In this document: positions 20,523-33,253 of the stretch, piece by piece
Layout: each line of letters starts with the position of its first letter
How positions within the stretch are numbered: position 1 is the stretch's first letter
DNA from: Hanleya hanleyi
Taxonomy: Eukaryota > Mollusca > Polyplacophora > Lepidopleurida > Hanleyidae
Direction: 5' to 3'
Assembly (NCBI GenBank): GCA_036873755.1
Contig: JAVTVY010010452.1
Coordinates: forward strand, 409,948 to 473,947
Length of the DNA: 64,000 nucleotides
Position numbers and translations under genes: made by a program
Notes under the pieces: model-generated
What the model was told of the DNA's origin: nothing
The model's input: the letters and a program-made list of their open reading frames with translations, nothing else
Database searches by the model: none

Positions 20523-23033
20523 GACTATACAGTCTACATTTCTCAAGCATTATTTGTTTGTGCATTAAAACATGAAGATCACAAACATATAGCATGTTCG
20601 AGAAAGATGCCGTATATTTATTATTATCATCATTAAAGTCCACTTTATATGAAACATATGATCGAGGTGTTTACATCGCACAGCGTAATAGTATAACCCC
20701 TCAGAGCCCCTCAATTTCCAACTGAAAGCCAATCCTTGACAGGCCCTCCTTTGATATTTAAATTGTCAATGGCTACATTGTTTTGAGTCCTGACTCCCCT
20801 CATCAGTGTAACAATCTGTGTTCACATTTACCTGGAGGTGTGGGATAGTTTTGCAAATGAAGTGTTTAGTTTATTTTTAGCATGACCAGCTGTGAAGTTC
20901 CTGTACAGCATATTTGTTTCAAGTCTTGCCACGCTTCACAGCTTGTCCTTCAGAGAAAACTACATGAAATGAAAGAATCCAAAGTCCAGATAGGGGTGTG
21001 CGGGATGGCTAGGTTACCAGCAGAGGGAATTACACTGTAGCAGTCCCTGTTAAATCAAGATAGAAGGGTCCTATACTATAGGCTACAGAGGGAATCTGGA
21101 CTGCATGAAATTTAGAGTGAAACAGGAGAGTCCACGTAAGATACAGGGAATGCAGAGATTTAGCCCAGGTCTGCAAGATGACGTATCCTTGTCACTCATA
21201 GTCATACAACACAAGCAGTAACTTGTTTTTTTCCAATTGCCATGTGCAACTTTATTGAATCACGAGAAATCAGTCCAGAGTTCAACTTATTTCATTGCAT
21301 ATTTCCCAAATCAGAGCATTTGTTTTCCTGAAATGAAATGAATCATCACATTTGGCTTGTTTATCCAAACAAGTGGGAATTGTTATTGGGGGATGATTGT
21401 CGATCAAAATGGCATATTTTAAAAAATGATGACAAACAGGCCATTCTTGGTAGTCCTTAAATGTTACGGAACAGAATTAAAAATATATATTTTACCAAAT
21501 TTTACCAAATTAGAAATGTTCTAAAAAGATTTTCATGAGACATAATAAATTGTAAATTGGCAAACAACATTATGTGTGTAAATTTTTAGCTGTGTGTGCT
21601 TTTTTGAAGATGACATCAATCTTTATTTTCAAGGTTTTTCAGAACAAACAAACATGATCTTCTCTTCCTTTGGCCCAGCTCCTGAAATCATATACATGAG
21701 AATCTTTTGGGTTGGGTGATGCCCATCATCGCGAGCCAGTGATCATTCGATATGTTACGAACCCTCTGCGATGATTTAGGCATAACCTGGACTTGGGCAA
21801 CGATGTCACGTGCAGCATGCAAGCTTCACTCAGACTAGAAATGACACTTATTCATATGCAAATGAGATCGTGTGTAACAACATAGAACTGACTGCCTGGG
21901 GAATGAATACTTTGCCCCTTCTGAAGCCCAGATTCAACTCTGTGTGGGGATGCGCCATTCACCAGCAAGAGGCAATTGTAGGGGTTTCAAAATAACGTTG
22001 CAGTTTTACGGTTTTTTGTGTTAATTAATGTGTGGCCACTGTTCGTCCCGTATATAATTTTCACAACACCCTCATTCAAACTTGTTCTATCTTGGCTTTG
22101 AAGGTATCAACAGCGGATTTTGGATAGCCAGCGTAAACGACTTGTACCAAAAAAAGAAAAAGCCAACACACATATTTTCTTATAGAAACAAAGATCAATT
22201 AACAGTTCTCTATTTTACAACATTCAGTGATTTCAGATAATTTAAGATAATATCTCCAGGTGGCGACAAAGCACTGAAGCCGTGACGGGGACAAGTAGGC
22301 CCCTAACAGAGAAACAATTCTATCATTGTCCTTCTATATATCATCCGTTTATTAAACAAAATCGCAGACATCGGACACACCATGCTAGGTTTTACAGAAT
22401 GCACTGAATACATGTATATAAACAATGCAAAGCACATGGCAAGTTACAATAAATTCTATAACAGAGGAAGGCCGCGCTGCAGGAAAGTAGATTTGACCCG
22501 GCGCATTTTATAATAGTAACATCGGAAGGCAGGTTTCTGTATGTTATTCATTTCTGCTCGCGAAAATGAACATGCGAAAACGAACGTGCAAAAATGAACG
22601 TCAGAGTGCATTCAAAAATGAATGTTCTAGTGTTCATTTTCTGACGCTGCTCTGTAAAATGAACGACCGGACACATGCGGAAATGAACGACCCCCTGTTC
22701 AAAAATGAACACGTTCGCGTCAAAACTTTTGACACACTCCCTTACTGAGAGTACCATGCCCTAGGACACTTCCATTCCTTCAACCTGGCAAATGCAAATC
22801 AGTGGCTCAATTGATCATTTTTGTCAGCTTCATGCATTTTTTACACAATTTTGAGGGGTTCAAAAATAGAACAAAAATTTCAACAGATTTTTTATCTCAC
22901 TCGAGATGAAATCTATTTCCGGAGAAGATCAATTGTCAAGATATTTTGATTAAATGGAGAGAAAATCCTTTTAATGATTTTCTCAGAAAAAAGGACATAC
23001 ATTTGGCAGGAAGAAATAGCTGCATACACATTT

Positions 23034-24023
23034 CAGGCCTGGGCAGGAAAGGCGAGCGATCGCTCCCGCTCTTCTCCACACACGCCCAAAACCTGTAAGG
23101 CGACCGATCAGTCGCTCGCCCAAAACATAAGATTGTCAAAAATTCAAAAATGCGACCGACGAATTCATGGGCCGTGCTCACTTGAAAATGAGCTGGCTTG
23201 GTGCCGGGGCTGATTGGTAACAGGAAGCGGAAATGAATTTCAGCAACACGCATGTCTCGTAAAGGCAACGTTTGAAAACGGAAGCGGCGTTTCGTATGCT
23301 GTTGTCAACCAGATTTCCGTTTTTCTGACAGTTTGACGACAGAATTGAGCAGTTCGCGACATTGTCATGCCACACGGGAAGGGAAACAAAGTTGAATTAA
23401 AGACCTTCGAGAAGTGGGGATCAGCTATACAGGCGTATATTGGATACAAAACCGAATTAACAGATGGTCGGCAATATGTAAATTTCGTTTGGTGCAAACT
23501 GTGCGCTCGATACTACGACAAGCTCTGTGCTCATCCGAACCTTCGTGGTGCAGCAAAGGAAGGTTTGAAAAGCTACACCGTGGGGACGAATTCCGTGACC
23601 AAAAGCAATGCGCAAAGGCACCTGGACGGCAAAGCCCACCAGATCTCACTTCTCATACACTCTGGCCGGGAAGAGAATGCAGGTACCGTAGCAAAAAGGT
23701 TACCATACGGATACTATAGCTTGGTCATGGGAAGAGGAAGTAGCTACTGTTTTTTGTTAATTTAAGAAAATACAACAAGAACACCTAGCGATTTATCCTG
23801 GGGTAATAATAAAACAAAAATGTAATAATAAATATTGTAAACCTGATATCAGATTGTTATTGTATTTTTTTTTTACCCACCGCTCTCCCAGATTCTACAA
23901 GGAGAGCTAATGCTCTCCCAAATCATTTTAGGCGAGCATTTTTAGAAGAGCAGTTAGCTCTCCCACTGTATTTTAGACGAGTGAAATGCAGCTCCCCCAC
24001 CATTTTGCTCCCGCCCAGGCCTG
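23034..24023 (+). mobile_element. hAT-like element carrying a zinc-finger ORF
   Basis: Ends CAGGCCTGGGC (23034) and GCCCAGGCCTG (to 24023) are inverted, with direct CATTT on both flanks (23029-23033, 24024-24028). CAG-starting ends are typical of hAT elements; a five-base duplication is shorter than the usual eight. Subterminal GCGAGC/GCTCTCCC stretches recur inside each end. The 990 bases keep only an N-terminal zinc-finger frame, so this appears to be an internally deleted derivative. Confidence 0.7.
23367..23765 (+). CDS. Zinc-finger N-terminal fragment, hAT-transposase-like
   Basis: 132 residues. VWCKLCARYYDKL (near residues 43-55) supplies a CxxC. SNAQRHLDGKAH (near 79-90) supplies HxxxxxH, giving a BED/C2H2-like finger that binds DNA in hAT transposases and their domesticated relatives. 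The N-terminus KVELKTFEKWGSAIQ resembles the start of such proteins. The sequence GAATGCAG followed by GTACCG at 23673-23686 could be a splice donor, which would make the last ~25 codons intronic. No RNase H-like catalytic domain follows. The frame lies wholly inside the TIR element. Confidence 0.6.
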   Translation: MPHGKGNKVELKTFEKWGSAIQAYIGYKTELTDGRQYVNFVWCKLCARYYDKLCAHPNLRGAAKEGLKSYTVGTNSVTKSNAQRHLDGKAHQISLLIHSGREENAGTVAKRLPYGYYSLVMGRGSSYCFLLI

Positions 24024-24139
24024 CATTTGGAAATATGTGCAAGATAATATATGCTGTTATAAAGTTTTTTCTGGAAGGTTTGGTAACTACTGATGACAGA
24101 ATTGCTAGACACATCATCTATTTAGGAAATATTTTAGTG

Positions 24140-24960
24140 CAAGGGCGAAGCCCAGGACCTAAAATTTATTAACCAACGAGCACAATTCGATAGGCTTGTG
24201 GTTGATCGCCCAAGAATGCTACATAGCAAATTTGAAATCTAGCTGCAACGGTTTAGCTTCATCATATGAACATCATATTTTTTGTGATGTTGCCATGGAA
24301 ATGACAAATGATCACAATGAACCTAAATTCAACAGGCTTGTGGTTAGCCACCCAACAATCCAGTATATAGCAAATTTGAAGTACGTATCAAAAAGCAACA
24401 ATTTGGTTTCTAATGCATTACATCGTCATGTAGACATTTTGCATAATGTTGCCAGAAACGAATGCAATATACCAAATTCAATAGGCCCGTTAGTTGACCA
24501 CCCAACAATCCTGTATACCAGATTTAAAGTCTCTCAGAACAAAGGTTTGGCTTCCAGCATGTTATTCCATCATCATATAGATATTGTGGGTGATTAACCC
24601 CTTGGATTAACCCCAAAAATCATTGCAATGTACCCAAATTCAATAGGCTTGTGGTTGACCACCCAACGATCCTGAAAACAAAATTCGAAGTCTCTAGCTA
24701 CAACAGTTTGGCTTCAGTTCTATCATTTTCCCACCATCATATGACATTTTGCATGATCTTGCCATGGAAACCACAAAAATCATCACAATGGCCCCAAATT
24801 CAATAGGCTTGTGGTTAAGCACCCAAGAGCAATTTATCAGTATACACATACAACTTTTCCTAACAAATCTAAGCTCAAACTGTTTTGACATTCAAATGAT
24901 TACTTTCTCAACTGCATCAAATTCCCAAAGTTCAATAAACCAATAACAAGAGTGCAGAAT
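24140..24960. repeat. Diverged tandem array, unit about 150-165 bases
   Basis: TAGGCTTGTGGTT followed by CCACCCAA(C/G)AATCC recurs near 24188, 24338, 24481, 24641 and 24803, each followed by an AAATTTGAAGT-like phrase. The array begins after a GGGCGAAGCCC hairpin near 24146. The style is that of the arrays at 45.2 and 56.5 kb, but the sequence differs. Confidence 0.75.
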
Positions 24961-26762
24961 AAAAAGAACAAAGCCATACCTGAATCAGAACTCCACAATA
25001 TTGAGGAGTAATACAGAAAGCAGACCCTTGTATCATAGTCTGGCAAGTTCATCATCCTATTCTCATTGCCTTACCTTACCTCAACAAACAGCAGCAGCTG
25101 TGAAGGTTAGCATATTGTACAGCGTTTGATCTATAATTTGTAGCAAAACCGTACACATCTCCATCATGTTGAATGTTTCAATGATAAATGATGTTATCTC
25201 CCATACTGGATCATCAGCCCGCAGGCACGAGCCTTTCACCATCCATGTCCGAGTTGTTCTACTACAGATATATTTATATAACAAAGAGGCAGACACATGT
25301 CACATCATCCATGAAACAGACTGATGTACAGATATCTGGACTGAAATACTTCACAGATAGCATGGAGCCAGAATCAACCTACCACCTGTGTGTTCATCCC
25401 AAAACTAGAGTGGAGGTCAGCTGTAATTTTGCTCAGGACATTGTAAGACAACCCAGTCTCACTATTACCATTTTGTGAGGAGTCGGCGTCACATAACATC
25501 CAAACTTTTTTTCTCCCGCTTTATCGGTTTGGCTGGCAAGTGTTGCTTGAGACTTAGCCTCCCATTGTAGGCAATCATTCCTTCATCAACACTCAGGTGT
25601 TTGGATAAAATCAAAATGTGATTTGAAATTCGGGAGTATACCATTCAGAAGTGGGCGAATTTTGTGAAGTCAATCGTTTTCCGACGTCCCTCTTGATGGT
25701 TCAGTCTCGCGGTCAGAGATGTGGAAATATCTGGTGACATCTTCGTACCTGTTGCACGTCAGGCCTCTGTTAATTAATCTTTAGCTTCTCATGACCCGCC
25801 CGCATGTTTTTTGTCGTAACAATAATTACGCATTGTTTTAATTATTTGGCATTTTTGCTGCAAAAAAAAAAAATCTGCAGAACAAGGCAGCGCGAAATAA
25901 CGCCTGCCTACGTGCCGCCGGCAAGTGATTTTTTCCGTCGACAAGTTGCAAAAAATCTACCTGTCGCATGCGGCAAGTAGGATTTCACCTAACAAAAACG
26001 ATAAAATGCGATCAATTTTCGTAAATACCTTTTAGAAGTCTAGATCTATCTGAAGGAACGGACAATCCAAGAAATAATCCATTGAAACTTTATTTCAAGT
26101 CGATCTTTGGCCATTGTTGTTCGTGTTCGCTGTCAACATTTCCCGCGTTAAGTGTACTTCCGGTTGTGCGCCAAACCTTGCGCGGTAGTCCGGTGCATGC
26201 AAAAGTCGGACCTGTTACCAAAACGGAATTGGACTATCTGTTTTTTTCCAGTTCATACCGATGGTAAATAATATTGTTGGCTTCTTTTTTTGGGCTTCTA
26301 TTCACAAGCTGACGTTTTTCTATGCAGACATTTAAGTTAATTGATAATTCCAACGGGACTCTGGTGGCTGATTCTAATTTATTGGAAGCAGCAATTTACA
26401 AGGGGAGACCTATTGATAAATATAAGTAAATATAGTTGGGATCTGGTTAACTCCCCTCAAATTTTCATTCTTTAAAAAGGGTGTTACTTGGATCTAAATT
26501 CTATGATATAATGTCACAGGTGCCATTTAAATTTCACATGATTTAGTCAGCAACAAAGCTTTTTGCAGTTCTAATTGCAGAAATTAGGGGAAATAGTTGT
26601 CTTTGACATATCAAAGTTGATATCAACTTTCCATTGGTGCTTGAACTTTACCACATACATAACTTCTTTTTGTATTGCAATATCTTAATGCAGCCAAATA
26701 ATTAATAATTAATAATTACAGCATTCAGCATCATCATAATTTCCTCCCAAGGTCATGAGAAG
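24961..26762. other. Gene-poor stretch with a possible exon
   Basis: 25086-25255 on the minus strand has an acceptor-like ATATATCTGTAG and a strong donor-like GAGGTAAGG. Its long frame (KGSCLRADDPVWEITSFIIE...) ends in TGA just before the donor, so status is unresolved. A plus frame over 25290-25478 is also open. A(13) at 25861 and a CpG-rich patch near 26150 are noted. No product is recognised. Confidence 0.35.
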
Positions 26763-27079
26763 CTAAAGATTAATTAACAGAGGCCTCATGGTAGATTTGA
26801 ATCCTTCGTTGCCAATGAATGGATCAGTAGACCAAAAATTGTTATATGTTGGTTTTTCATCCAAGCCCATAAAAATGTTCAGTGCCAAATAAGTGTTCAT
26901 TTCCTGAACAGTAACATCATGCCATTGTGGATTTGGTCTCTCCATCTTCCATTTAGCATAGTTGTTCTTATGTCTGACGAAGTCGGAAATTTAATTTCTG
27001 GTTCTACTAAAAGATGAAAATAATTCAAGGGTGTGGCTTTGTCCATGTTAAAAAGTGGTGGAAGTATCGGGCCGGCCAC
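26763..27079 (-). pseudogene. piggyBac transposase fragment
   Basis: Two overlapping minus frames form one protein segment. 27079-26897 reads TPLNYFHLLVEPEIKFPTSS...NGRWRDQIHNG. 26945-26763 reads VTVQEMNTYLALNIFMGLDE and FWSTDPFIGNEGFKSTM. The order F..LF/E..., W..VTV.EM..YL.L.I.MG and YWSTD matches the start of the piggyBac DDE domain. The first catalytic aspartate region and everything downstream is missing, and a frameshift separates the halves. It is unrelated in sequence to the 11235-12309 ends, so a partnership cannot be claimed. Confidence 0.75.
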
Positions 27080-27312
27080 TTCTCAAAGTAAACTGTCATA
27101 ATCACCGGCGAAAAAATGTCAGTCCATATTTCTACATCTATATCCAACATGGTGAATCCTAAAATCTCGCTACTGTCAGTCATAATCAGAATTTCTTGCT
27201 GCGTTTTCCATCAAAACTCCAGCGTCAGCCATTTTGACAGGAGCTGCGTTTCCCAGGATTCTCCATATCCACGCTTTATTTCATGCCAAATCTATGTCAT
27301 TCGAGGTCAACC

Positions 27313-27838
27313 AATCAAAAACTAGAACTCGTGGACTTTAAAATCGCCATCCCTTTCTTGTCTTTGTTATGAAAGGTAATAGGTTCTTGGTTGACTAAAG
27401 TTGTCTAAAACAGTACAAAAATCCAGCTAGTGGCAAAAATGAACCTCTGGAGTCTTGTAGTTATATTTGATCATTTGGACATACCAAAATACAATCAAAC
27501 AGATCATTTGAGCCAAATTGATTTGTGTATTCAGAACATGAAATGCAATAAAGATGTGCAAAGAAGGCAATGAGGAGACGATTGATTTATTTACCAAAAT
27601 GAGGTGAACATTGACACTCATTGTGCATAGGTTTTATGGTGGCAGACTTTTAGTCAACACTTCAACAACTTTGATTTCACCGTAAACACAGCAAGACATG
27701 TTGGATGAACATATATTATTGTTCGAGAGTTGTGATCCAGCTAAACCAAAGATCATTGTGCCAGAAGAATATTATTAACTTGAATTAAATTGAATAAACC
27801 CGAGAAGTCTTTGCTTTCAATAAAGCATAGTATTCCAG
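27313..27838. repeat. Duplicated block A, copy 1
   Basis: ACTAGAACTCGTGGACTTTA through TTTGCTTTCAATAAAGC matches 29783-30297 in the same orientation with scattered substitutions. AATAAAGC near the end looks like a poly(A) signal. Confidence 0.85.
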
Positions 27839-28500
27839 TGACTACATTCTTCAGTCACTCATGTTTTTACAACCACTGGGTTAATTCTGCACACTGCCAC
27901 GTGTTTATTTACTTACTACCTCCACTGGAGCAGTCAGCTTTATTTACTCTGCACACGTTCGTCTACCTGTCACACTGGCTCCATTCAACGGACATAGCAA
28001 CTCAGCTATGTGTTTGTTTTGCACACAGCTTCGTGTTTATTTTGCCACGACTGCATGCTACTGGACATGCGCTGTCAGAATTGACCCTTGATTCCTACAC
28101 AGTACTTAAAGGGTTAATTTCTAGTTGTTCGGCATCTTCCTGCAATTCTCCAGCATCGCTCGTTCATCCCGCCACCTACCCCACTTTACTGCCACCTTCA
28201 TTCACTCATGCTGCATTCCTTTTCAGGTATTCAATTATTCCCCAATGGTGTTGGCTCAGCTTGTCATTTCGATTATGGGTATAATTTACGTCCTTACGAA
28301 GCCCCGCTTCATCACGACTAAAATTTAGGCCCCCAAACACACTCGCTTGTGCCGGATCCGATACAGAACTTTGCCAGTGTCCGTCAACTGACGTTGCCTC
28401 GGTCCCGCTGCAACCTGTGTCCCTGCAGGATCCACACAAGTGCCTGCTGTGCTTTGGTCACAAATTAATCGCCATTACCGGGCTGTCAAGGCTGAGCTTT
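27839..28500. other. Unique segment between duplicated blocks
   Basis: Present only between A and B of the first duplication copy. Open frames at 27790-28439 on both strands have Cys-containing stretches but no recognisable domain. Confidence 0.35.
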
Positions 28501-29782
28501 CACCCAAATGATTTAGTTATTGCGTCTACGTAGAATAGCGGCAAAGTTTCCCCGACATTAACCTCGGCGAAGAACCAGCCTTTCTTGTTTTTTGATAAAA
28601 AATTTTTATTCTGCATTCCTGTTACATTGAACACTTCCAAGGTCCAGGATCCCTGGGGATTGGGGCTTATCAATTATCAAATATTAACCACCATATAACA
28701 GGGCACCATGCATATTATGAGTGCATGGCAATAGCATACCAGTATTTTAATCGACACATTTCTAAGGTATTTCAATGATGGACATACTGAAAAATACATA
28801 CCGATATCTGTTAACTCAAGACTAACTTACATATGAAATATATAAGCTTAGCTGTAACTCTGATAAACCAGAACCACAAACATATGTGGTAACAATGTAC
28901 ATGTATGTAAAATGTCTGAAATTATAACGCAGATGCTATATATTTACGAATATTTTCAGTTATGAGTTTATACTTGGAGATTTTGGATTTTCTATAAAAC
29001 ATCAATATTTTGCTTCAAGTAGACTTCAACCCTTTGCTACTTGCCGATGGTCTCATTTGTCAGCCCTGTAATTGTATCTTTGGATTAATGCATGCGGGAG
29101 GATTTTTTTGAAGCAATATATTTGTATGTTGCTTGATTGAAACCCTAGCTGCTACATATATAATATTTTCAGAAAGCGCAAACTTTATTTAATCTGTCCT
29201 TCAAAATATCTGCATGATTTGCCCATTTCAACCAGACGATCGTGCTAAAATACCAGTGTCAAGCTCTACCAGGCATTCATTACATTGTGCTTCACGTCTC
29301 TTCTGGGAGAGAATGTACCAGTGCATCATTCCTATGGGTTTTAATCTGACATATAAATCCATGGTAAACACAACAGTCGACTCTCCAAACATTTTACGCA
29401 GCCATTTTTCTTCAGCCAAATTCACCCGGTAACAGACAGATTGGCCAGCTTGGCCAATCACTCCCGTTGTCTCACAGCATTAACGATGACATCATATTCA
29501 GCTAAGCAGCTTCGCGACACTAAGCAGCTTCGCGACATAAAGCCAATGTTGACAGCCTCGTTCCCACAGCAGCTTGTGCGCAGTCGGAAGCTAATTTCAT
29601 CAAAGTTGCGCAAAACAAAACAGCAATCACGGAGTTCGCATTACTTCCGGTTCGTTTATTTCGGGAAAATGTACGCATTGTCTTCAATTTTTTATGTCAA
29701 AAACTAGGAGTATCATCTACAGTATATATCCGACTAACGCTACCAAGGAGCGCACTGGGCACATCTTGGTTCTCTCAAATAA
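28501..29782. repeat. Duplicated block B, copy 1
   Basis: From ATTTAGTTATTGCGTCTACG to TTGGTTCTCTCAAATAA; matches 30664-31732 plus 32140-32172. Indels shorten the second copy. Confidence 0.8.
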
Positions 29783-30297
29783 CTAGAACTCGTGGACTTC
29801 AAAATCGCCATCCCTTTCTTGTCTTTGTTATGAAAGGTAATAGGTTCTTGGTTGACTAAAGCTGTCTAAATAAGTACAAATATTCGGCTATTGGCAAAAA
29901 TGAACCTCAGGAGTCCTGTAGTTGTGTATATATATTTTGGACATACCAAAATACAACCAAACTGATAATTTGAGCCAAAATAATTTGTGTATTCAGAACA
30001 TGGAATGCAATAATGATGTGCAAAGAAGGCAATGAGGAGACGATTGATTTATTCACCAAAATAAGGTGAACATTGACAGTCATTGTGCATAGGTTTTATG
30101 GTGGCAGACTTTTAGTCAACATTTCAAAAACATTTGATTTCACCGTGAACACAGCAAAACATGTTGGATGAACATATATTATTGTTCGAGAGTTGTGATC
30201 CAGCTAAACCACAGATCAGTGCGCCAGAAGAATATTATTAACTTGAATTAAATTGAATATTAAAGCCCGACAAGTCTTTGCTTTCAATAAAGCGAGG
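29783..30297. repeat. Duplicated block A, copy 2
   Basis: Direct repeat of 27313-27838, joined directly to the end of block B copy 1. Confidence 0.85.
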
Positions 30298-30663
30298 ACT
30301 TTGTGATTTGACTGTACTGGTTCAAAACACAATGTTAAGCATTGACATGTACATATTCATATATATAAATATGGGAGTTTACGAACTGTCAGGCGTGGCT
30401 TGGAACTTGCATCGACTGCTGGACTGAAAATGGCGCTTTGGAAAAAATCTTCGGGGATGCCATTAAGAAAACACAGGGTCTCAATGACCTGGTTCCCCAC
30501 TACTGCTATACGAAATGGTCACCATTTGGTTCTGAGATCAGGAGTTCAAGATAGTTGCATATGATCTTTGTAAATCTTTCGGTATCGTTCAGTTTATTTC
30601 GCGCCGATCCGTGTACTTTGCCGGAATTTATTTTTTCGGAAATAGATAATAATTGCACACCAA

Positions 30664-32172
30664 ATTTAGTTATTGCGTCTACGTAGAATAGCGGCAAAGT
30701 TTCCCGACACTAACCTCGGCTAAGAACCAGCAATTTTTTTAATTTTTTTTTATAATTTTTCAAATATTGTTTTATTCCTATTTCACTACTCAACACTCCC
30801 AAGGCCCAGGATCCCTGAGGAGTGGGGCTTATTATCTATCAAATGTTAATCACCATATTAGAGGGCAATGTACATGTATGTAAAATGACTGAAATTATAT
30901 CGCAGATGCTTTTTTTTTTTACGAATATTTTCAGTTACTTGGAGATTTTGGATTTTCTGTAAAACATCAATATTTTGCTTCAAGTATATATACTTCAACC
31001 CATTGCTACTTCCCGATGGTCTCATTTGTCAGCCTCGTATGGATTAATGCATGCGGGAGGATTTTTTTGAAACAATATATTTGCATGTTGCTTGATTGAA
31101 ACCCTGCTAAATATATATATTTTCAGAAAGCGCAGACTCGATTTAATCTGTCCTTCAAAATATCTGCTCGCGTGTGTCTAAAATAAAACAAGATCAGGCG
31201 AAAAAATAAAATAAACCACAAAACTTGATTTCCGCAACATTTACCATGCGTCTATGTCCCAAGAGAATGATAGTTCATCACGATTTGCCCATTTCAACCG
31301 GATGATCGCGCTAAAATACCAGTGCATCATTCCTATGGGTTTTAATCTGACATATAAATCCGGGAAACCCTTTATTTCCATGGTAAACACAACAGTCGAC
31401 TCGCCAAACATTTTTCTTCAGCCAAATTCACAACAGACAGACTCGCCAAGCCGGCCAATCACTGCCATTGTCTTACGGCGTTTTCAACAATTACATCATT
31501 TTCAGCTAATCAGCTTCGCGACGTAAAGCCAATGTTGACAGCCTCGTTCCCACAGCAACTCTGCGCAGTCGGAAGCTAATTTCGTCAAAGTTGCGCAACA
31601 CAAAATTCGACCACAAATTCGCCTGGCTTCCGGTTCGTTTATTTCGGTACAATCTACACATTGTCTTCAATTTTTGCCGTCAAAAACTAGGAGTATCATC
31701 TACAGTATATAGCCGACCAACGCTACCAAGGACAGGGTTCCTACCCTTTGCGAAAGACAAAATTCCAGGACATTTCCAGGTCCATACAACCGTTTTTGAG
31801 GACCTTTAACTAAATTTTCTTGGACATTTTTTAAAACCTTTTACCATGTTTCATTCAGCAAATTCAACAATGTTCATTAGAATGAAATGAATACGTATTT
31901 CAACTATCATGTTTCATACAGATCTGACTAATGGAAGAATAAATTCAGTTTGTTAGAAAGAAATTCCAGTAATTGTGGCAGATTTTTTTTTGGGAGAGGG
32001 GAGGAGAGGACAATAAAATTGAAGGACTTTTCCAGGACTCTGTACAAATATTGTGAGAATTCAAGGAATTCCAGGTCCTGGAATTTATTTTCTCGGAATT
32101 CAAGGAAATCAAGGAAATCCAGGAGGAACCCTGCAAGGAGCTCACTGGGCACATCTTGGTTCTCTCAAATAA
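30664..32172. repeat. Duplicated block B, copy 2, interrupted by a MITE
   Basis: Matches 28501-29782. The phrase ACGCTACCAAGGA at 31720-31732 continues as CAAGGAGCTCACTGGGCACA at 32134, with the element at 31733-32133 between them. Confidence 0.8.
31733..32133. mobile_element. hAT-type MITE, 401 bp
   Basis: Ends CAGGGTTCCT and AGGAACCCTG are inverted. CAAGGA is duplicated on both sides (31727-31732, 32134-32139). The empty site is visible in the other duplication copy at about 29745, which confirms the boundaries. The interior is AT-rich with many TTCCAGG/CCTGGAA pairs and no coding capacity. Confidence 0.9.
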
Positions 32173-32574
32173 TGATCCACTGTCTCTGGCATCCCCATAG
32201 CCTGGTCTGATTCCAATATCGCCATACTCCCCATAACCTGGTCTGATTCCAATATCGTCATACTCCGTCCCGGAGATGGCGATAATAATTACAACAACCT
32301 TTAGGACCAATGATCTTTTTGTTTCTGCAGTTTTCCTTCCTAAAATAGAACGGGAACTCTCGCAGAAAATATGCTAGAGTTCATGGTCGCCAATAAGCGC
32401 TGTATGAAAATGGCAGCCAGGCGCTCAAACTCTTAGGGGATGAAAAGTGACAAGTCACTCTCAGGCTTACACAAGAGGGCGCACATACTCACAACAGGTG
32501 GGAAAGTGTTAAAAATAGGTGTCTTCCCCTAGACACGAGCAATATGCAGGAGTTATCCAATGAAAAAGACCACA

Positions 32575-33000
32575 GGCCCGCAAATGAAAGGGTTTTTGTA
32601 ACCCCCCATTTTATGAAAGACCCTTATACTTACCTTGTACATAATATTTAATATTATGCAATACTGTTGGGTAGATTCTAAACCTCTTATACCAAATGTC
32701 AGAAAAAACGGACACCCCCCGCCAGAGCCTCCATTCACTCCGGCGTCCTTGACCGCTCTAAGTTCCCGCCAAAACTTAAGACCTCAGTTTGATTCTATAA
32801 TAAACATAGCATTTAAGAAGCAATAACATTTATGTACCTCCCCCAGTCTTTGATTAACAGTGTGGGTGGGAGGCGGGATCGCAAGGTAAGCATAAGGGTC
32901 TTTCATCAAATGGGGGGTTACAAAAACCCTTTCATTTTATATCAAGACACCTTATACTTACCTTTTGCATAATATTTAATATTATACAATACTGTTGGGT
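32575..33000. repeat. Dispersed repeat with CTTATACTTACCTT, two partial copies
   Basis: 32575-32785 (TTGTAACCCCCCATTTTATG ... TTCCCGCCAAAACTTAAGACC) matches 42725-42905 in inverted orientation. 32918-33000 repeats its first part in the same orientation. DIRS element B begins at or shortly after the end of the second copy. Confidence 0.75.
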
Positions 33001-33253
33001 AACCCTAGAATTTGTGGGAACCCGGGCGGGTAGGCTAACCAAAGACAAAAGGTAGATACCTGTATCAATTTGAGAGCGAAAAGGCCGTCATTGAAATGTA
33101 ACCCAGGCCTCTGTTACCTGATAACTCGAGGGGGGCACCACCCTGGTGAAAGTCCGAGCTTTCTTTTGGTACACCTGCTAGGGAAAAACCCTAATAACGC
33201 GAGCCAAATGACAAAGGGTAAACATTGTCTGTGATAAATTTGATATACTCACT

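Larger units (their letters stand above)
17819..22741. mobile_element. PIF/Harbinger-like non-autonomous element
   Basis: Inverted ends begin GGGAGCGTGTCAAAAGTTTT at 17819 and finish with the complement (GGGAGTGTG variant) at 22741. TTA flanks both sides (17816-17818, 22742-22744), matching the three-base TWA duplication of PIF/Harbinger. Subterminal zones on both sides (17860-17950 and 22560-22710) hold at least ten copies of AAATGAAC, some inverted. No transposase was found in the 4.9 kb; the interior holds other repeats. The exact TTA and 24-base ends are strong, but the length leaves some chance that two related ends were brought together. Confidence 0.65.

Noticed and set aside
32553..32826. 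Proline-rich peptide ORFs at 32.6 and 42.8 kb as a conserved gene
   Set aside because: The same peptide at both sites comes from an inverted dispersed repeat, not from protein conservation.
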